Shown: in pieces, positions 1 to 9,457 of the stretch
How positions within the stretch are numbered: position 1 is the stretch's first letter
Layout of the letters: the number at the start of each line of letters is the position of its first letter
Origin: Tritrichomonas foetus
Taxonomy: Eukaryota; Parabasalia; Tritrichomonadida; Tritrichomonadidae
Reading direction: 5' to 3'
Assembly: GCA_001839685.1 (NCBI GenBank)
Contig: MLAK01000510.1
Coordinates: 44,634-73,230, forward strand
Length of the DNA stretch: 28,597 bases
The notes under the pieces: generated by a model
What the model saw: the letters and a program-made list of their open reading frames with translations, nothing else
Databases searched by the model: none
Told to the model about the DNA's origin: nothing
Translations under genes and position numbers: made by a program

Positions 1-2
1 CC

Positions 3-128
3 CCAAAGCTATTTCAAATGATTATTATTGCTTTCTTAAATTCACTATTTGGATGTTATATTATGCTTTGTTACATGAGTTTGAATTCTAGAGATTCGGT
101 CAAAGTATTGAAATTAAATGATATTTAA
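3..128 (+). CDS. Possible 3' end of a gene entering from the left (membrane protein tail)
   Basis: One frame is open from the window edge for 41 codons and stops at TAA (126-128). The translation begins with a hydrophobic stretch (about residues 6-26, rich in I, L, F, M, Y) that could be a last transmembrane helix. A short polar tail follows, ending KVLKLNDI. An AATAAA lies about 50 bases downstream. A 41-codon open frame can arise by chance in AT-rich DNA, and a second frame is open for 28 codons over the same bases. No family is recognised and the strand is not certain. Confidence 0.22.
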   Translation, partial: PKLFQMIIIAFLNSLFGCYIMLCYMSLNSRDSVKVLKLNDI

Positions 129-1014
129 TTATCATATTTTATAGATGTGTACAATAATATGTATAGTAGCATTCAATAAAGAATTTATAAGTTATAACCA
201 GTTACTTTCCAGAATCACTGTGATGAAAATATTAAGGAAAAATATATTGTTAACATTCCGAACTTCTTTTGTAATTTATCTCTGGTAGTAAGAATCTGTC
301 TTCAGAAATGCATTAGATTCATCTTCATTGATGAAATGAATATTAATTAAAAAATGAATTATTTTTATAATTGACAAAAAAGATGATTAGTGTATTGCTA
401 TGAAAATCTATTACAAAATTTCGAAGATATAGATTTTGCTCATAACTTTAGGAAGAGATCACGGCGAAGGAGAAAATAATAATTTTGGATAACTTTTGCA
501 TCCTAGGATCTTTAATTTGAACCCCCTTGTTAGAGGACGACTTTATAGCTGCTTTGTGGATGATTATTGTTTTGATTAAATGAGATAAACCGAATTTCCG
601 AATACTGAGTGGATAGATAGATCATGGATTCAAAATTGATAAAAAAAGCACGTTTATAAAAAGGACTTTTTTCATCAAAAAGTTTCTTATCGTCGATTTG
701 TCATCACTTCACCGGAGTTTATCCTTAAAAATTGAATCACAACCACATTTGAATATATGAATTTTTCTATTTTTCGTTTTTTGGATATTTTTCACCGCAA
801 AATATAAAATGGCAATATAAATTAACGTTAACAACTTTCATCAATGACCATTCATGATTTCAGCAATCTTAAAAATATTCTTTCATTGAGAAAATTGTAA
901 ACGATATTTTTTCTATTCAACAATTTTTAAACGGCAACTACGATGATTATCAAAATTCAAAACTTTATGAGAGGAGCGTTTTAAATTTCTCTTAAAATCA
1001 AAAAATAAATCAAA
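129..1014. other. Intergenic region upstream of the 2007-aa gene
   Basis: No credible gene. It holds a perfect 10-bp palindrome ATCCTAGGAT (500-509), an A/T-rich triple-arm inverted repeat (657-683), a TCATT initiator-like site (883-887) and an AACGATA Myb-site-like core (900-906) about 110 bases before the ATG at 1015. None of these is proven to be functional. Confidence 0.5.
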
Positions 1015-4000
1015 ATGTCTCAGCACAGCGCGCATTCAATCTCCAATCAAATTCTTTCGGCAAAACAACAATTGCAACGCTGTCGCGAGATTTTACAAGA
1101 AGTTAGCCCTATTACTCCAACGACCACAGTAAATTATTCGAAAATCGCATCAAACGGAAAAAAAAGAGCATTGTCGTCAAAAAATAACAATGCCCTAAGT
1201 AACAGAAGTTCATTGAATGATTCATATTCATCATCCACAATGTCTTCTGTTTCAACAATTTTGGACAATTATTATCAGAACGTTAAACCATTAACAAACG
1301 CTAGAAACAAACAAAAGGGATTTGACATATCCAAATATCACAAATATACCGTTTCTTCTGACAGCTCATCATCAGATGAATATTTACTGGGAAAGACGAA
1401 TATGTTTTATAATGGAAACAAAACGGGCGCTTCAAATAATAATCACATTTATTCCAGTTCGTCAACTGATTCTGAAGACTTGACCTACCACAGAAAACAG
1501 AAAATTTATAGTTCGTCTGATAATGATTCATATGATTCTTTGAGCTCTTCTGATGATTTACTATACATTCAAGACAAATTTAAGTCAAAATCAAAATCAA
1601 ATCGTAAAAGTAATAAATTTAATTTATCTTCATCTTCAACATTATCCTCATCCTCCTCATCATCATCAACTTTATCTTTTTCTGATGATGATGAAATTAT
1701 TGAAGCATATCAAATGAAGCAACAACAAGAACTTCAAAAACAACTTCAGCAAAAAACTCAAAAATCGGAGAAAAAGCATAAATCAAAGAAAAACAAGAAA
1801 CAAATTTCTTTATCGTCAGATGGTTTTGATATTTCTTCATCTGCTAATGACACACAATATGATTCTGAAACTGATATTTCTTCATCTTTGTCAGGCATGG
1901 AAATTCATGCAAATGATGCAGAAGACATGTTACTGAACACTTCATCATCATCAGTTGGGTTTGCATCAATTTCTGAATTGTCAGCCAGTTCTTCTTCATT
2001 GTCATTAAGCATCTCTCCAACTAAAGACACCAGAAATAATGAACATTATTCTCTTCAAAATGAGATTCACGAAGTAAAGCATAAAAAGAAGAAATCAAGT
2101 AAAAGAACGCACAGCTCTGATTTTACATCAAGTACATTTTCCTCTATTAACAGTATAATTAACATTAATGCTCATGACCATGATGACAGAGTTATACAGC
2201 TCCCAGAAAGTATCAGTAGTGAAGTTTCACTTTCAGAATCTCTTTCTGAAGAATCTTCCTCTAAAAACCAAATTGATTTATCAGAAACACTGTCTTCTTC
2301 TCAAGCACCACCAGAAGCTCCATCAAATATATTATTAAATTCTACGAATTCAACAACAATTAGTAGTTCTGGAAAGAGATCATCATCATCGAAGAAGGAT
2401 AGTGTTTCATCAATAACCGAGACAGAACCAATCAAAACTCATCATAAAAAGAAGAAGAAGAATCGAAATATTTCCGTTTCTTTTTCATCTTCATCTTCAA
2501 TCTCTCAAGAAGAAGATGAAGATACACTATCTACAACTGCTACAACATCAACAAATAATCAAAATGAAACTCAATCTACAACAATAACTACAACATGTAC
2601 TGGATCTTCTACACAAGAATCAGAAACTCAAATCTCAAGTAGCGACAGTATGAGCTCAAAGAAGCGTCATCATCTCCATCACCATCACCATCATAAGAAC
2701 ACCAAAGATAGTACTACTAGTACCATTTCGCAATCTGCAACAGAAAGTTCAGAAGGAAATAGTGTGACAAGTACAACTATTACTGATAATACAACAAGCA
2801 TATCGACAACATCTTCAACAATTCACCATAGTCGCAAAGACAAACAAAAGGTAGAATATCAAGCTGTTCTTATTGACGATGATTCTATAATTGACATTCC
2901 AATTGAAGTTCAAGTTAACTATTTGTCAGCCACATTTTCCGAATCCTCACTTCTTGGCTCTCCTTCTGCTTCGACAATTTCTACAACTGAAACCATAAGT
3001 GCACCAACTTCAACATCAACTGTCTCAACAATCACTTCAACACCATCTGAAAATTCTAAAAAAGCAAGGAGGCATACTAAAAAGCATAGTCACGGATCTA
3101 AAGATAAAAGCATTTCTGATTCACTCTCAGAATCATCAGAATCAGTTAATAATGAACTTTCCGAATCCATCAGCTCCACAGCAGCTACTAATCAATCAAT
3201 AACACCAATACCGTCTGTTTCTGTCAGCAACACACCAAGCTCTATTACATCAAATACTAAATCATCAATATCTACAACTAGTGAGATCACTCCAGTTAAA
3301 CAAAAGAAATCTGTTCATCATTCAATTGATCAAGAAGAATACTTATCTGCATCTTATACTTATTCTTATTCAGAACACACCATATCTGATTCTTCACATC
3401 AAACAGATAATACTTCAATTTCTACAACTAATAGAACTAAAAATGATTCTTCTATCAGCAAAACAAACACTGCAACTGATTCAACATTCACACAAAATAA
3501 CAACCATAAAAAGCACAAGAAGTTGAATAAAAATAACTCACTATCAGAAATTTCATACACATATTCAAGCGATCAATCATATTCAGTTGATGAAGCAGAA
3601 GTCTCTAATACTGCATCGACTACAGATTCTACAATAAAAAGATCACCAAATGATAAATCATCAACATCCAATATTGCTGATTCCTCTATTACAAACACCA
3701 ACACTGGATCAACTACCAATCTTTCTGATGAATATTATTCATATTCATATGATTCTTTACCCTTTTCTGAAACATCAGAAAGTTCACAAAAACGTCATCG
3801 TCATAAGCATCATAAGCATGAACGCAATAAAGTTCAAGATAAAGGATTACGCATTGAAATCACATCAACAGCAAGCACTATTAATGATACTGGATTGAAT
3901 GACTCTAATTCATCTACAGAAGTTGAATTCTCAGATGAATCAAAGAACGAATCAGACTCACAATCCACAGCACCAACTTCTGTCACTGCATCTGCTACAG

Positions 4001-7000
4001 AATCTACAACTGCATCAACAACCAATATTAATTCAACAGATTCTACGATAAACAATAGTGATGAGATGGATGCTCAAAAGGAGAGAAAGTTATCAAATAG
4101 TGATAACTATTCAGATGTATCTGCAAACAGACAGACAGCTTCTGAAATGCTCAGTACAAATACTACATCGGATATTGATGACCAAGATAAGCCAGGAATC
4201 CTTAGTCAAAGTGATAATGATGAAGATAGCTCTTCTTTTGTTATCGAAAAACTTAATAATCCTGAAACAGCATCAACAAATACAGAAACTACCAGTACCA
4301 ATGCAACAGAAACATCGCCAAGTCATAAGTCTGTAAATGAATTATCTAGCGAAGATGATGTCTTCCCACCGAAGTCGAATCAATCTCCACAGTCCAACTC
4401 ATCAACATCTAAACACACATCAATCGGCTCTGATGAACCTATTTCGCCAAGCAATTCTGAATCTACACAAATCAAACAGGATGTTTCATTTTCCAGTGGA
4501 GCAGCATCAACACCAACTGGTAGCAAGGAAGAAGATCAATCATATCATAGCAAATCAACAGAAACTGATGTCCTGTTAACTCCAAGTAACTCTCAGACGC
4601 AATCATCAACAAAGCTTTCACCTAACACAGAAGAAGAAGAGGAAAATTCTTATGTATCCATCGACTCGTCTGTTCCATCCACTCCTGTTAAGGAAGATAA
4701 AGGTTCTTCCACAGATTCTAAATCATCAAAAGATAATGCTTCAAAATCACCTTCTGATACATCCACTTCAACACAAAACAAAATGGAAATCTCAGACAGC
4801 CTTGAAGACGTTGAAAATGAGGACAATAATCCAGAATTAAGCGAAAATGATACTACATCCAAACAGACAGGTACAAGCAATAAAGAGCTTGATGATGACA
4901 TTCTCTCAGAAAGTAGTAAAACTGCATCTTATGAATTAAGTAAAGATTATAGCAACATTTTAGATGATGATGAATCTCTTCCAACTGAAGAAGCTTCAGC
5001 AAGCAAACTCGACGAGGACGAGTTTTCTTATACCAACAATGATGCTCCACATACAGATAGTACCAATGTTGATAGTACAAATACTGAAAATACAAACACT
5101 AATACTGATAATATCAACACAGATAATACCAATACAAATACAGATAAAACGACAACTAATGATGACAGCACAAATGACACTAAGAAAGAATTTACAACAA
5201 ATGCAGAATCTAGTGATGATGATGATGAATTCAGCGATGATGAAACAACCACGAAAAATCAGGAAGATAATGATGATCTTGATGATGATGATGATGAAAC
5301 AACATCTAAGGCTAAAGGAGAAGAAGAAGATATTGATGATATTTCATCTGTTGTTGAAGAAGAAGAATATCGTTCGACAACCAATCAAAAAATTTCTGAT
5401 GATGAAGATACAAGCTCCCAAACTAAGACTAATACCGCTATTACCCCAACGCAAACTACAGAATTAAGTGATGATGATTATAACGAAGAAGAGGACATTT
5501 CAACAGACTTAGATGTCATTTCTTCTGATGATGATCAAAACAATGACCATCAAGAACCAGAAAAGCATATTAATGAAGAAGAAGAAATTCCTCAGAAACC
5601 AACGTTAACTGAAATTACGCCGATCAATATAACAGATACCAAATTAAATGATAATGAAGAAGAAGAAGAAGAAATGAAACCTAAAGGCTCTTCAATGCAT
5701 TTAAATGATCTTGAAGATTCTCAAAAGAAATCAGAGCAACTTCAAGAAGAAAAAGAAGAAGAAACTCAAGAACATCAGAATCAGAATGAAGACCAAAAAT
5801 TTACTGACAATGAAGTATTATCTCCACATGAAGATCAACAATATAGCAAAAGGTATAGAGAAGAAGAAGAGGAAGAGGAAGAAGCATTCCTTACCAATGA
5901 AGCTCAGCATTCTCAAGACGAATTAAATGAGCAACAAGAACAACAAATCCAAGATCATCAACAACAAAATTTAACGCAAGACAAAGAGCTAAACTATCAA
6001 GAGCCAATTCCAGATCAAGAACAGGAACAAAAAGATGATTTTGATAATCAAAATAAACAGAATTACATGTTCTTTGAAGAAGAAGAGGAAACATACCAAC
6101 AAAGTACATATCGAGAAAACACTGAAGAAGAAGAAGAAGAGGAATTCAATGATAATGAATTTCCAGATGAAGAAGATGAAGAAGATAATGAGGATGATGA
6201 AGATATAGATACAATAATTAAAAATATTCAAGCGAAAAATGATTTGAGATTACAAAATCCAGATGATATTAGTAATGACACCAATGAAGCTATTCACAAC
6301 GATAACCATATGACCGAAAATGGAAACATAGTTCCAGGAGATTTCAAGGCAGAGGACATTAGAGATGAAGATTTAAAGAAATTTTTAGATAACATTATGA
6401 ATGATATTCCTGATGACCAACGTTCTTCATCGAATAATATAGTTGTAGATGAGGAAGAAGAAAGCACAACAGCTTTAATGCACAAGCTTGAAGAAGAAAC
6501 AGTTAATGAAACAGCACCAAATGATCTTATACAAGAAACAACACCACAAAAGCAGCAACTACAACAACCACAACCACCACAACCACCGCAACAACAACAA
6601 CAACAGCAGCAGCAAGAGCAAGTTCCACAAGAAAATGAACAGTCTGAGCAACAACAAATAAAGGAAGAACTACCAAATGTCGATCAAGAACAACATTCTG
6701 AAAAGAAACCTGAGTCGGTTAATTCATTTGATCCAAACACACTTCTACTTGACGAAGAGGAAGAAGAAGAAACAACTCCAATTAATTTGGACGATGAAGA
6801 TCTTGATTTAGATAAATTCTTAAGAGAAAATTATCAAGAAGAAGAAGCTATAAATGAACTTGTTGAAGAATTGCTTCGTAATGAAGCTATATCAAGTAAC
6901 TATCAAAAATCACAGAATTCCAAACCAGATGAAGAAGAAGAGGAATCACTTCATATTCCATATGATAATGAATCAACACCATCAGCTCCATTAATTGAAC

Positions 7001-7038
7001 CAGATGAAATCCCCGATGTTATTGGTGGTAATTTATAA
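1015..7038 (+). CDS. Giant low-complexity Ser/Thr- and Glu/Asp-rich protein (2007 aa), function unknown
   Basis: I do not recognise a family. There is no signal peptide or membrane segment. The N-terminus (about residues 8-30) could form a short coiled coil. Residues up to about 945 are dominated by Ser/Thr runs broken by compact Lys/His/Arg clusters near 190-203, 253-263, 355-365, 476-485, 549-562 (six His in a row), 682-697, 831-840 and 926-940. From about 1200 on, the basic clusters are gone and Glu runs of 3-8 recur (near 1206, 1448, 1520, 1547, 1615, 1687, 1703, 1812, 1912, 1972), with Asp runs between 1400 and 1450. A poly-Gln/Pro stretch lies near 1847-1872. Many S-x-x-[DE] and SSD sites suggest heavy casein-kinase-2-type phosphorylation (inference). 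It is probably a disordered scaffold, nuclear or cytoskeletal, but location is not shown. The 6-kb open frame in AT-rich DNA makes it a real gene. ATG 1015 is the first Met of the frame. Confidence 0.85.
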   Translation: MSQHSAHSISNQILSAKQQLQRCREILQEVSPITPTTTVNYSKIASNGKKRALSSKNNNALSNRSSLNDSYSSSTMSSVSTILDNYYQNVKPLTNARNKQKGFDISKYHKYTVSSDSSSSDEYLLGKTNMFYNGNKTGASNNNHIYSSSSTDSEDLTYHRKQKIYSSSDNDSYDSLSSSDDLLYIQDKFKSKSKSNRKSNKFNLSSSSTLSSSSSSSSTLSFSDDDEIIEAYQMKQQQELQKQLQQKTQKSEKKHKSKKNKKQISLSSDGFDISSSANDTQYDSETDISSSLSGMEIHANDAEDMLLNTSSSSVGFASISELSASSSSLSLSISPTKDTRNNEHYSLQNEIHEVKHKKKKSSKRTHSSDFTSSTFSSINSIININAHDHDDRVIQLPESISSEVSLSESLSEESSSKNQIDLSETLSSSQAPPEAPSNILLNSTNSTTISSSGKRSSSSKKDSVSSITETEPIKTHHKKKKKNRNISVSFSSSSSISQEEDEDTLSTTATTSTNNQNETQSTTITTTCTGSSTQESETQISSSDSMSSKKRHHLHHHHHHKNTKDSTTSTISQSATESSEGNSVTSTTITDNTTSISTTSSTIHHSRKDKQKVEYQAVLIDDDSIIDIPIEVQVNYLSATFSESSLLGSPSASTISTTETISAPTSTSTVSTITSTPSENSKKARRHTKKHSHGSKDKSISDSLSESSESVNNELSESISSTAATNQSITPIPSVSVSNTPSSITSNTKSSISTTSEITPVKQKKSVHHSIDQEEYLSASYTYSYSEHTISDSSHQTDNTSISTTNRTKNDSSISKTNTATDSTFTQNNNHKKHKKLNKNNSLSEISYTYSSDQSYSVDEAEVSNTASTTDSTIKRSPNDKSSTSNIADSSITNTNTGSTTNLSDEYYSYSYDSLPFSETSESSQKRHRHKHHKHERNKVQDKGLRIEITSTASTINDTGLNDSNSSTEVEFSDESKNESDSQSTAPTSVTASATESTTASTTNINSTDSTINNSDEMDAQKERKLSNSDNYSDVSANRQTASEMLSTNTTSDIDDQDKPGILSQSDNDEDSSSFVIEKLNNPETASTNTETTSTNATETSPSHKSVNELSSEDDVFPPKSNQSPQSNSSTSKHTSIGSDEPISPSNSESTQIKQDVSFSSGAASTPTGSKEEDQSYHSKSTETDVLLTPSNSQTQSSTKLSPNTEEEEENSYVSIDSSVPSTPVKEDKGSSTDSKSSKDNASKSPSDTSTSTQNKMEISDSLEDVENEDNNPELSENDTTSKQTGTSNKELDDDILSESSKTASYELSKDYSNILDDDESLPTEEASASKLDEDEFSYTNNDAPHTDSTNVDSTNTENTNTNTDNINTDNTNTNTDKTTTNDDSTNDTKKEFTTNAESSDDDDEFSDDETTTKNQEDNDDLDDDDDETTSKAKGEEEDIDDISSVVEEEEYRSTTNQKISDDEDTSSQTKTNTAITPTQTTELSDDDYNEEEDISTDLDVISSDDDQNNDHQEPEKHINEEEEIPQKPTLTEITPINITDTKLNDNEEEEEEMKPKGSSMHLNDLEDSQKKSEQLQEEKEEETQEHQNQNEDQKFTDNEVLSPHEDQQYSKRYREEEEEEEEAFLTNEAQHSQDELNEQQEQQIQDHQQQNLTQDKELNYQEPIPDQEQEQKDDFDNQNKQNYMFFEEEEETYQQSTYRENTEEEEEEEFNDNEFPDEEDEEDNEDDEDIDTIIKNIQAKNDLRLQNPDDISNDTNEAIHNDNHMTENGNIVPGDFKAEDIRDEDLKKFLDNIMNDIPDDQRSSSNNIVVDEEEESTTALMHKLEEETVNETAPNDLIQETTPQKQQLQQPQPPQPPQQQQQQQQQEQVPQENEQSEQQQIKEELPNVDQEQHSEKKPESVNSFDPNTLLLDEEEEEETTPINLDDEDLDLDKFLRENYQEEEAINELVEELLRNEAISSNYQKSQNSKPDEEEEESLHIPYDNESTPSAPLIEPDEIPDVIGGNL

Positions 7039-7101
7039 ATAATATATTTGTTATTTATAAAAACGGAAATATAGATCCAATGTAATAATATTATTTCTTA
7101 A

Positions 7102-7139
7102 ATGAAATCCCCGTCGCTTTAATGAAGACGGCATTTCAT
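7102..7139. terminator. Hairpin between two convergent genes, possible bidirectional 3'-end element
   Basis: ATGAAAT (7102-7108) pairs with ATTTCAT (7133-7139), and CCGTC (7111-7115) pairs with GACGG (7127-7131). A small internal bulge separates the two stems and the loop is 11 bases. It lies 64 bases after the stop of the + gene and 93 bases after the stop of the - gene at 7232, so it would be transcribed in both 3' UTRs. Eukaryotic 3'-end formation does not need hairpins, so a role in termination or mRNA stability is only a guess. Confidence 0.3.
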
Positions 7140-7231
7140 AAATGAAAAAACAATTTTTTGTTAAACGTAATTTTTCGAAAAACATGAAATATTTATTTAT
7201 ATTCTTTTAAATATTTGTGTTCTTTTCATAG

Positions 7232-8470
7232 CTATTTTAAAGATTCTTGGAACTCTTGAATTTGATCTAATGCATGGCCGATTGTTTCATTTCGAGAAAT
7301 ATTTTTCAGATAGAAAACAATTGATTTTTGAATAATTGTTGCTTCTTTATCACCGAGTTCATTTCTTCGATATAAACGTTGACATCCCAACAGATTGTTT
7401 TCTTCACTTTTACAAGAGGAATTTATTAAAGTAATATGGCCAGGAGCTCCTTTAAATTTGACATTCAAAGTTCCAAAAATATCAATAATTGGTCTTCGAA
7501 TTAAATTCATTCCACTATTTGATGTTTCTACACCCATTCCAGGGAGTGGAGCATATCTTTTCTTTTCAAGTGAAGCTTTCAAATGAGCTAAATACTCTTC
7601 GTTTTTTATTCCTTCATTTAAAGAATTTCTTAAATCTTTTTCTATTTCTCTGATTGATATATCATAAGGATTAAAAGTTGAAGGATGTCTCCCATAGACA
7701 GGAAAATTAGAAAAAATGTTAGACACTGACCAATTATCTCTTCCTTTTGGTAAAAATTGCCTTAAATCAATAGTTGATGAGCATCCAATTTTTTCAAGTT
7801 TATTATTATATGCACTTGCGACAAGAATCATTGACATCCATAAGTTTTCAGATAATCCGTTCATCACTTTTCTTTCATGATCATAATTTTTTAATTCATG
7901 AATCGGAATTCTGAAAAATAGTTTTCTGGAGATTCCATCATCAGGATCAATCAAATCAGGTCGTTTTGAATAGAGTCGTGTAACATTCGGATCATGATAG
8001 GCTTGACGATCATCTTTAGTATAATTTTTCAGTTTCTCTTCAAATAATTCAAAAGCAGTTGTTGGCAATTTATGTTTAATTTCTTCTTCTTCTTTTCCTA
8101 TATGTGAAATGATTCGAGATATATATTTTCCATCACAACACAAGTGATTTATACTTAAGATAACCATTTCATCATTGACTGCAATAGATGCTAAAGCTTT
8201 ATCTATAGGAGGCGTATGATTTTGGAAGATCCACTCTGCTGCATCAGGTAGTGAAGAAATAGATGAAGGAATTTTATGAACATCTGGTTTAGTGTTATGC
8301 AAAATTAAATTTTGTCCATCTGATTTGATGTAAAAGCCATCAATTTTTGTAATGAAATCATCAACTAATGATGGAATATATTTTGGATCAGATATTTTAA
8401 AAGCTATTTGAACCATACAATTTGTGTCAAGAAAAAATCTTTCATAATTTGATACAGGACGAGAAATCAT
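7232..8470 (-). CDS. CoA-dependent acyltransferase / condensation-domain-like protein
   Basis: The protein is 412 aa from the start chosen here. It carries the superfamily signature H-x3-D-G as HLCCDG (109-114). A downstream element IDLRQFLP (234-241), followed by W and SN-F, resembles the second conserved block of alcohol acetyltransferase/PapA-type and NRPS condensation-like enzymes (DLR...NxF). The length (about 400-450 aa) also fits a stand-alone enzyme of the chloramphenicol-acetyltransferase fold. It would transfer an acyl group from a thioester to an alcohol or amine; the substrate is not visible. The frame extends 17 codons further up to an ATG at 8521. I prefer the Met at 8470 because a TCATA initiator (8479-8484) and an AACGATA core (8487-8493) lie just upstream of it, and because the extra hydrophobic N-terminus would be odd for a cytosolic enzyme. 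The family call is by motif only. Confidence 0.7.
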   Translation of the reverse strand: MISRPVSNYERFFLDTNCMVQIAFKISDPKYIPSLVDDFITKIDGFYIKSDGQNLILHNTKPDVHKIPSSISSLPDAAEWIFQNHTPPIDKALASIAVNDEMVILSINHLCCDGKYISRIISHIGKEEEEIKHKLPTTAFELFEEKLKNYTKDDRQAYHDPNVTRLYSKRPDLIDPDDGISRKLFFRIPIHELKNYDHERKVMNGLSENLWMSMILVASAYNNKLEKIGCSSTIDLRQFLPKGRDNWSVSNIFSNFPVYGRHPSTFNPYDISIREIEKDLRNSLNEGIKNEEYLAHLKASLEKKRYAPLPGMGVETSNSGMNLIRRPIIDIFGTLNVKFKGAPGHITLINSSCKSEENNLLGCQRLYRRNELGDKEATIIQKSIVFYLKNISRNETIGHALDQIQEFQESLK

Positions 8471-8478
8471 ACAAAGTA

Positions 8479-8493
8479 ATATGATGAACGATA
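8479..8493 (-). promoter_or_regulatory. Initiator (TCATAT) plus Myb-like TATCGTT site, decides the acyltransferase start
   Basis: Read on the minus strand, TATCGTT (8493-8487) is followed by TCATAT (8484-8479), then 8 bases, then ATG at 8470. TCA-Y-(T/A) is the trichomonad initiator, and AACGAT/ATCGTT is the core bound by T. vaginalis Myb factors (established knowledge). Having both inside the longer reading frame argues that translation starts at 8470. Confidence 0.45.
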
Positions 8494-8521
8494 GACAATT
8501 TGAATATATCAAGCCATACAA

Positions 8522-9457
8522 CTATACAATTATTTCCATTCAATTAAGAAATATTCATCACTAAGGTTACCCAAAAAATGAGATTAATTTATGATAAAAA
8601 AACTATTGTATATCATTTAATTAGGGTTCGCACTTATTCCCAAATGATTTTGAAAAACGAAAGCGTGGGCATAAGGAATTTTAGATGAATTAGGATGTAT
8701 ATTTTCAAATTCAATATATTTAAATTTGTTTGACCTTATGGATGATCAAAAAAATTTCAAATGAAAGATCATTCAAAGTGCTCAGAATCTAAGGACAAAT
8801 ATCTCTAGAAAAATTTGTGAATCACTCAACTTGATGGACAAATACATCACCAATTTGTAAAGCGTTTTTTCCCTTTTCATTTTTCGAGCTTATTCATCAG
8901 TAACTGTGAATCTGTATAATGAGAATGATTAACTCTAGTTGACAGTAAAAAAGAAACAACTGAGTTTCATCATTTTAATTCCAAATTTGGAACGTTCAAA
9001 AAGCGAGTGAAAATAGTGGGATCGATGTTGAACATGGAAAATCGATGTCAAATGTGAATTGAGCATTTTGGACAAAGCAATAAATCTATCCTCATATACT
9101 CATATTTTTTTTTTTAATGATTTACTTTCTGAAATTTTTAACAATTATCCTTCAAATAATGAAGATAACTACATAATTAATAATATATATGAATTCACTA
9201 TTTCTCTAAAACTTCTCCAATATTCAAAACATTTGGTAATTTCACATTCAAGACTTCAAGAGGAAATCATAAAAATTATTTGACAGACCTAGACACAATA
9301 ATTAACATTGAATCAACACATGAATCAAAAACTGGTTGTATTTCGCTGTTCTAAAAACGTAACAATGATTTTTAGCATACACAGGAAACCTTATTTCCAA
9401 AGATCAGTTTACTGAAATGAAATAAAATTAAAGAAAATTATTTTATAAAACTGATTC
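8522..9457. other. Intergenic region, no convincing gene
   Basis: About 0.94 kb of AT-rich sequence. The only longish frame (9059-9283) starts at TTG and has no protein-like features. There are two ATCGATGT copies about 20 bases apart near 9021-9050 and a homopolymer T run near 9108. No tRNA fold was found. Confidence 0.5.

Noticed and set aside
657..683. Triple-arm AAAAAG/CTTTTT inverted repeat
   Set aside because: Built of A and T runs only, it is expected often by chance in this composition.
2999..6485. Many secondary frames on both strands across the 2007-aa gene
   Set aside because: They are by-products of repeated Ser, Thr, Asn and Glu codons. The + frame is the only one uninterrupted for 6 kb.
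8621..8640. GGTTCGCAC resembling a tRNA B box
   Set aside because: The B box needs GGTTCGANTCC. Here the loop and the stem partner do not fit, and no A box or acceptor stem lies upstream.
9059..9283. 74-codon open frame in the intergenic region
   Set aside because: It starts at TTG, has no ATG or initiator in place, is low-complexity and AT-driven, and shows no motif.
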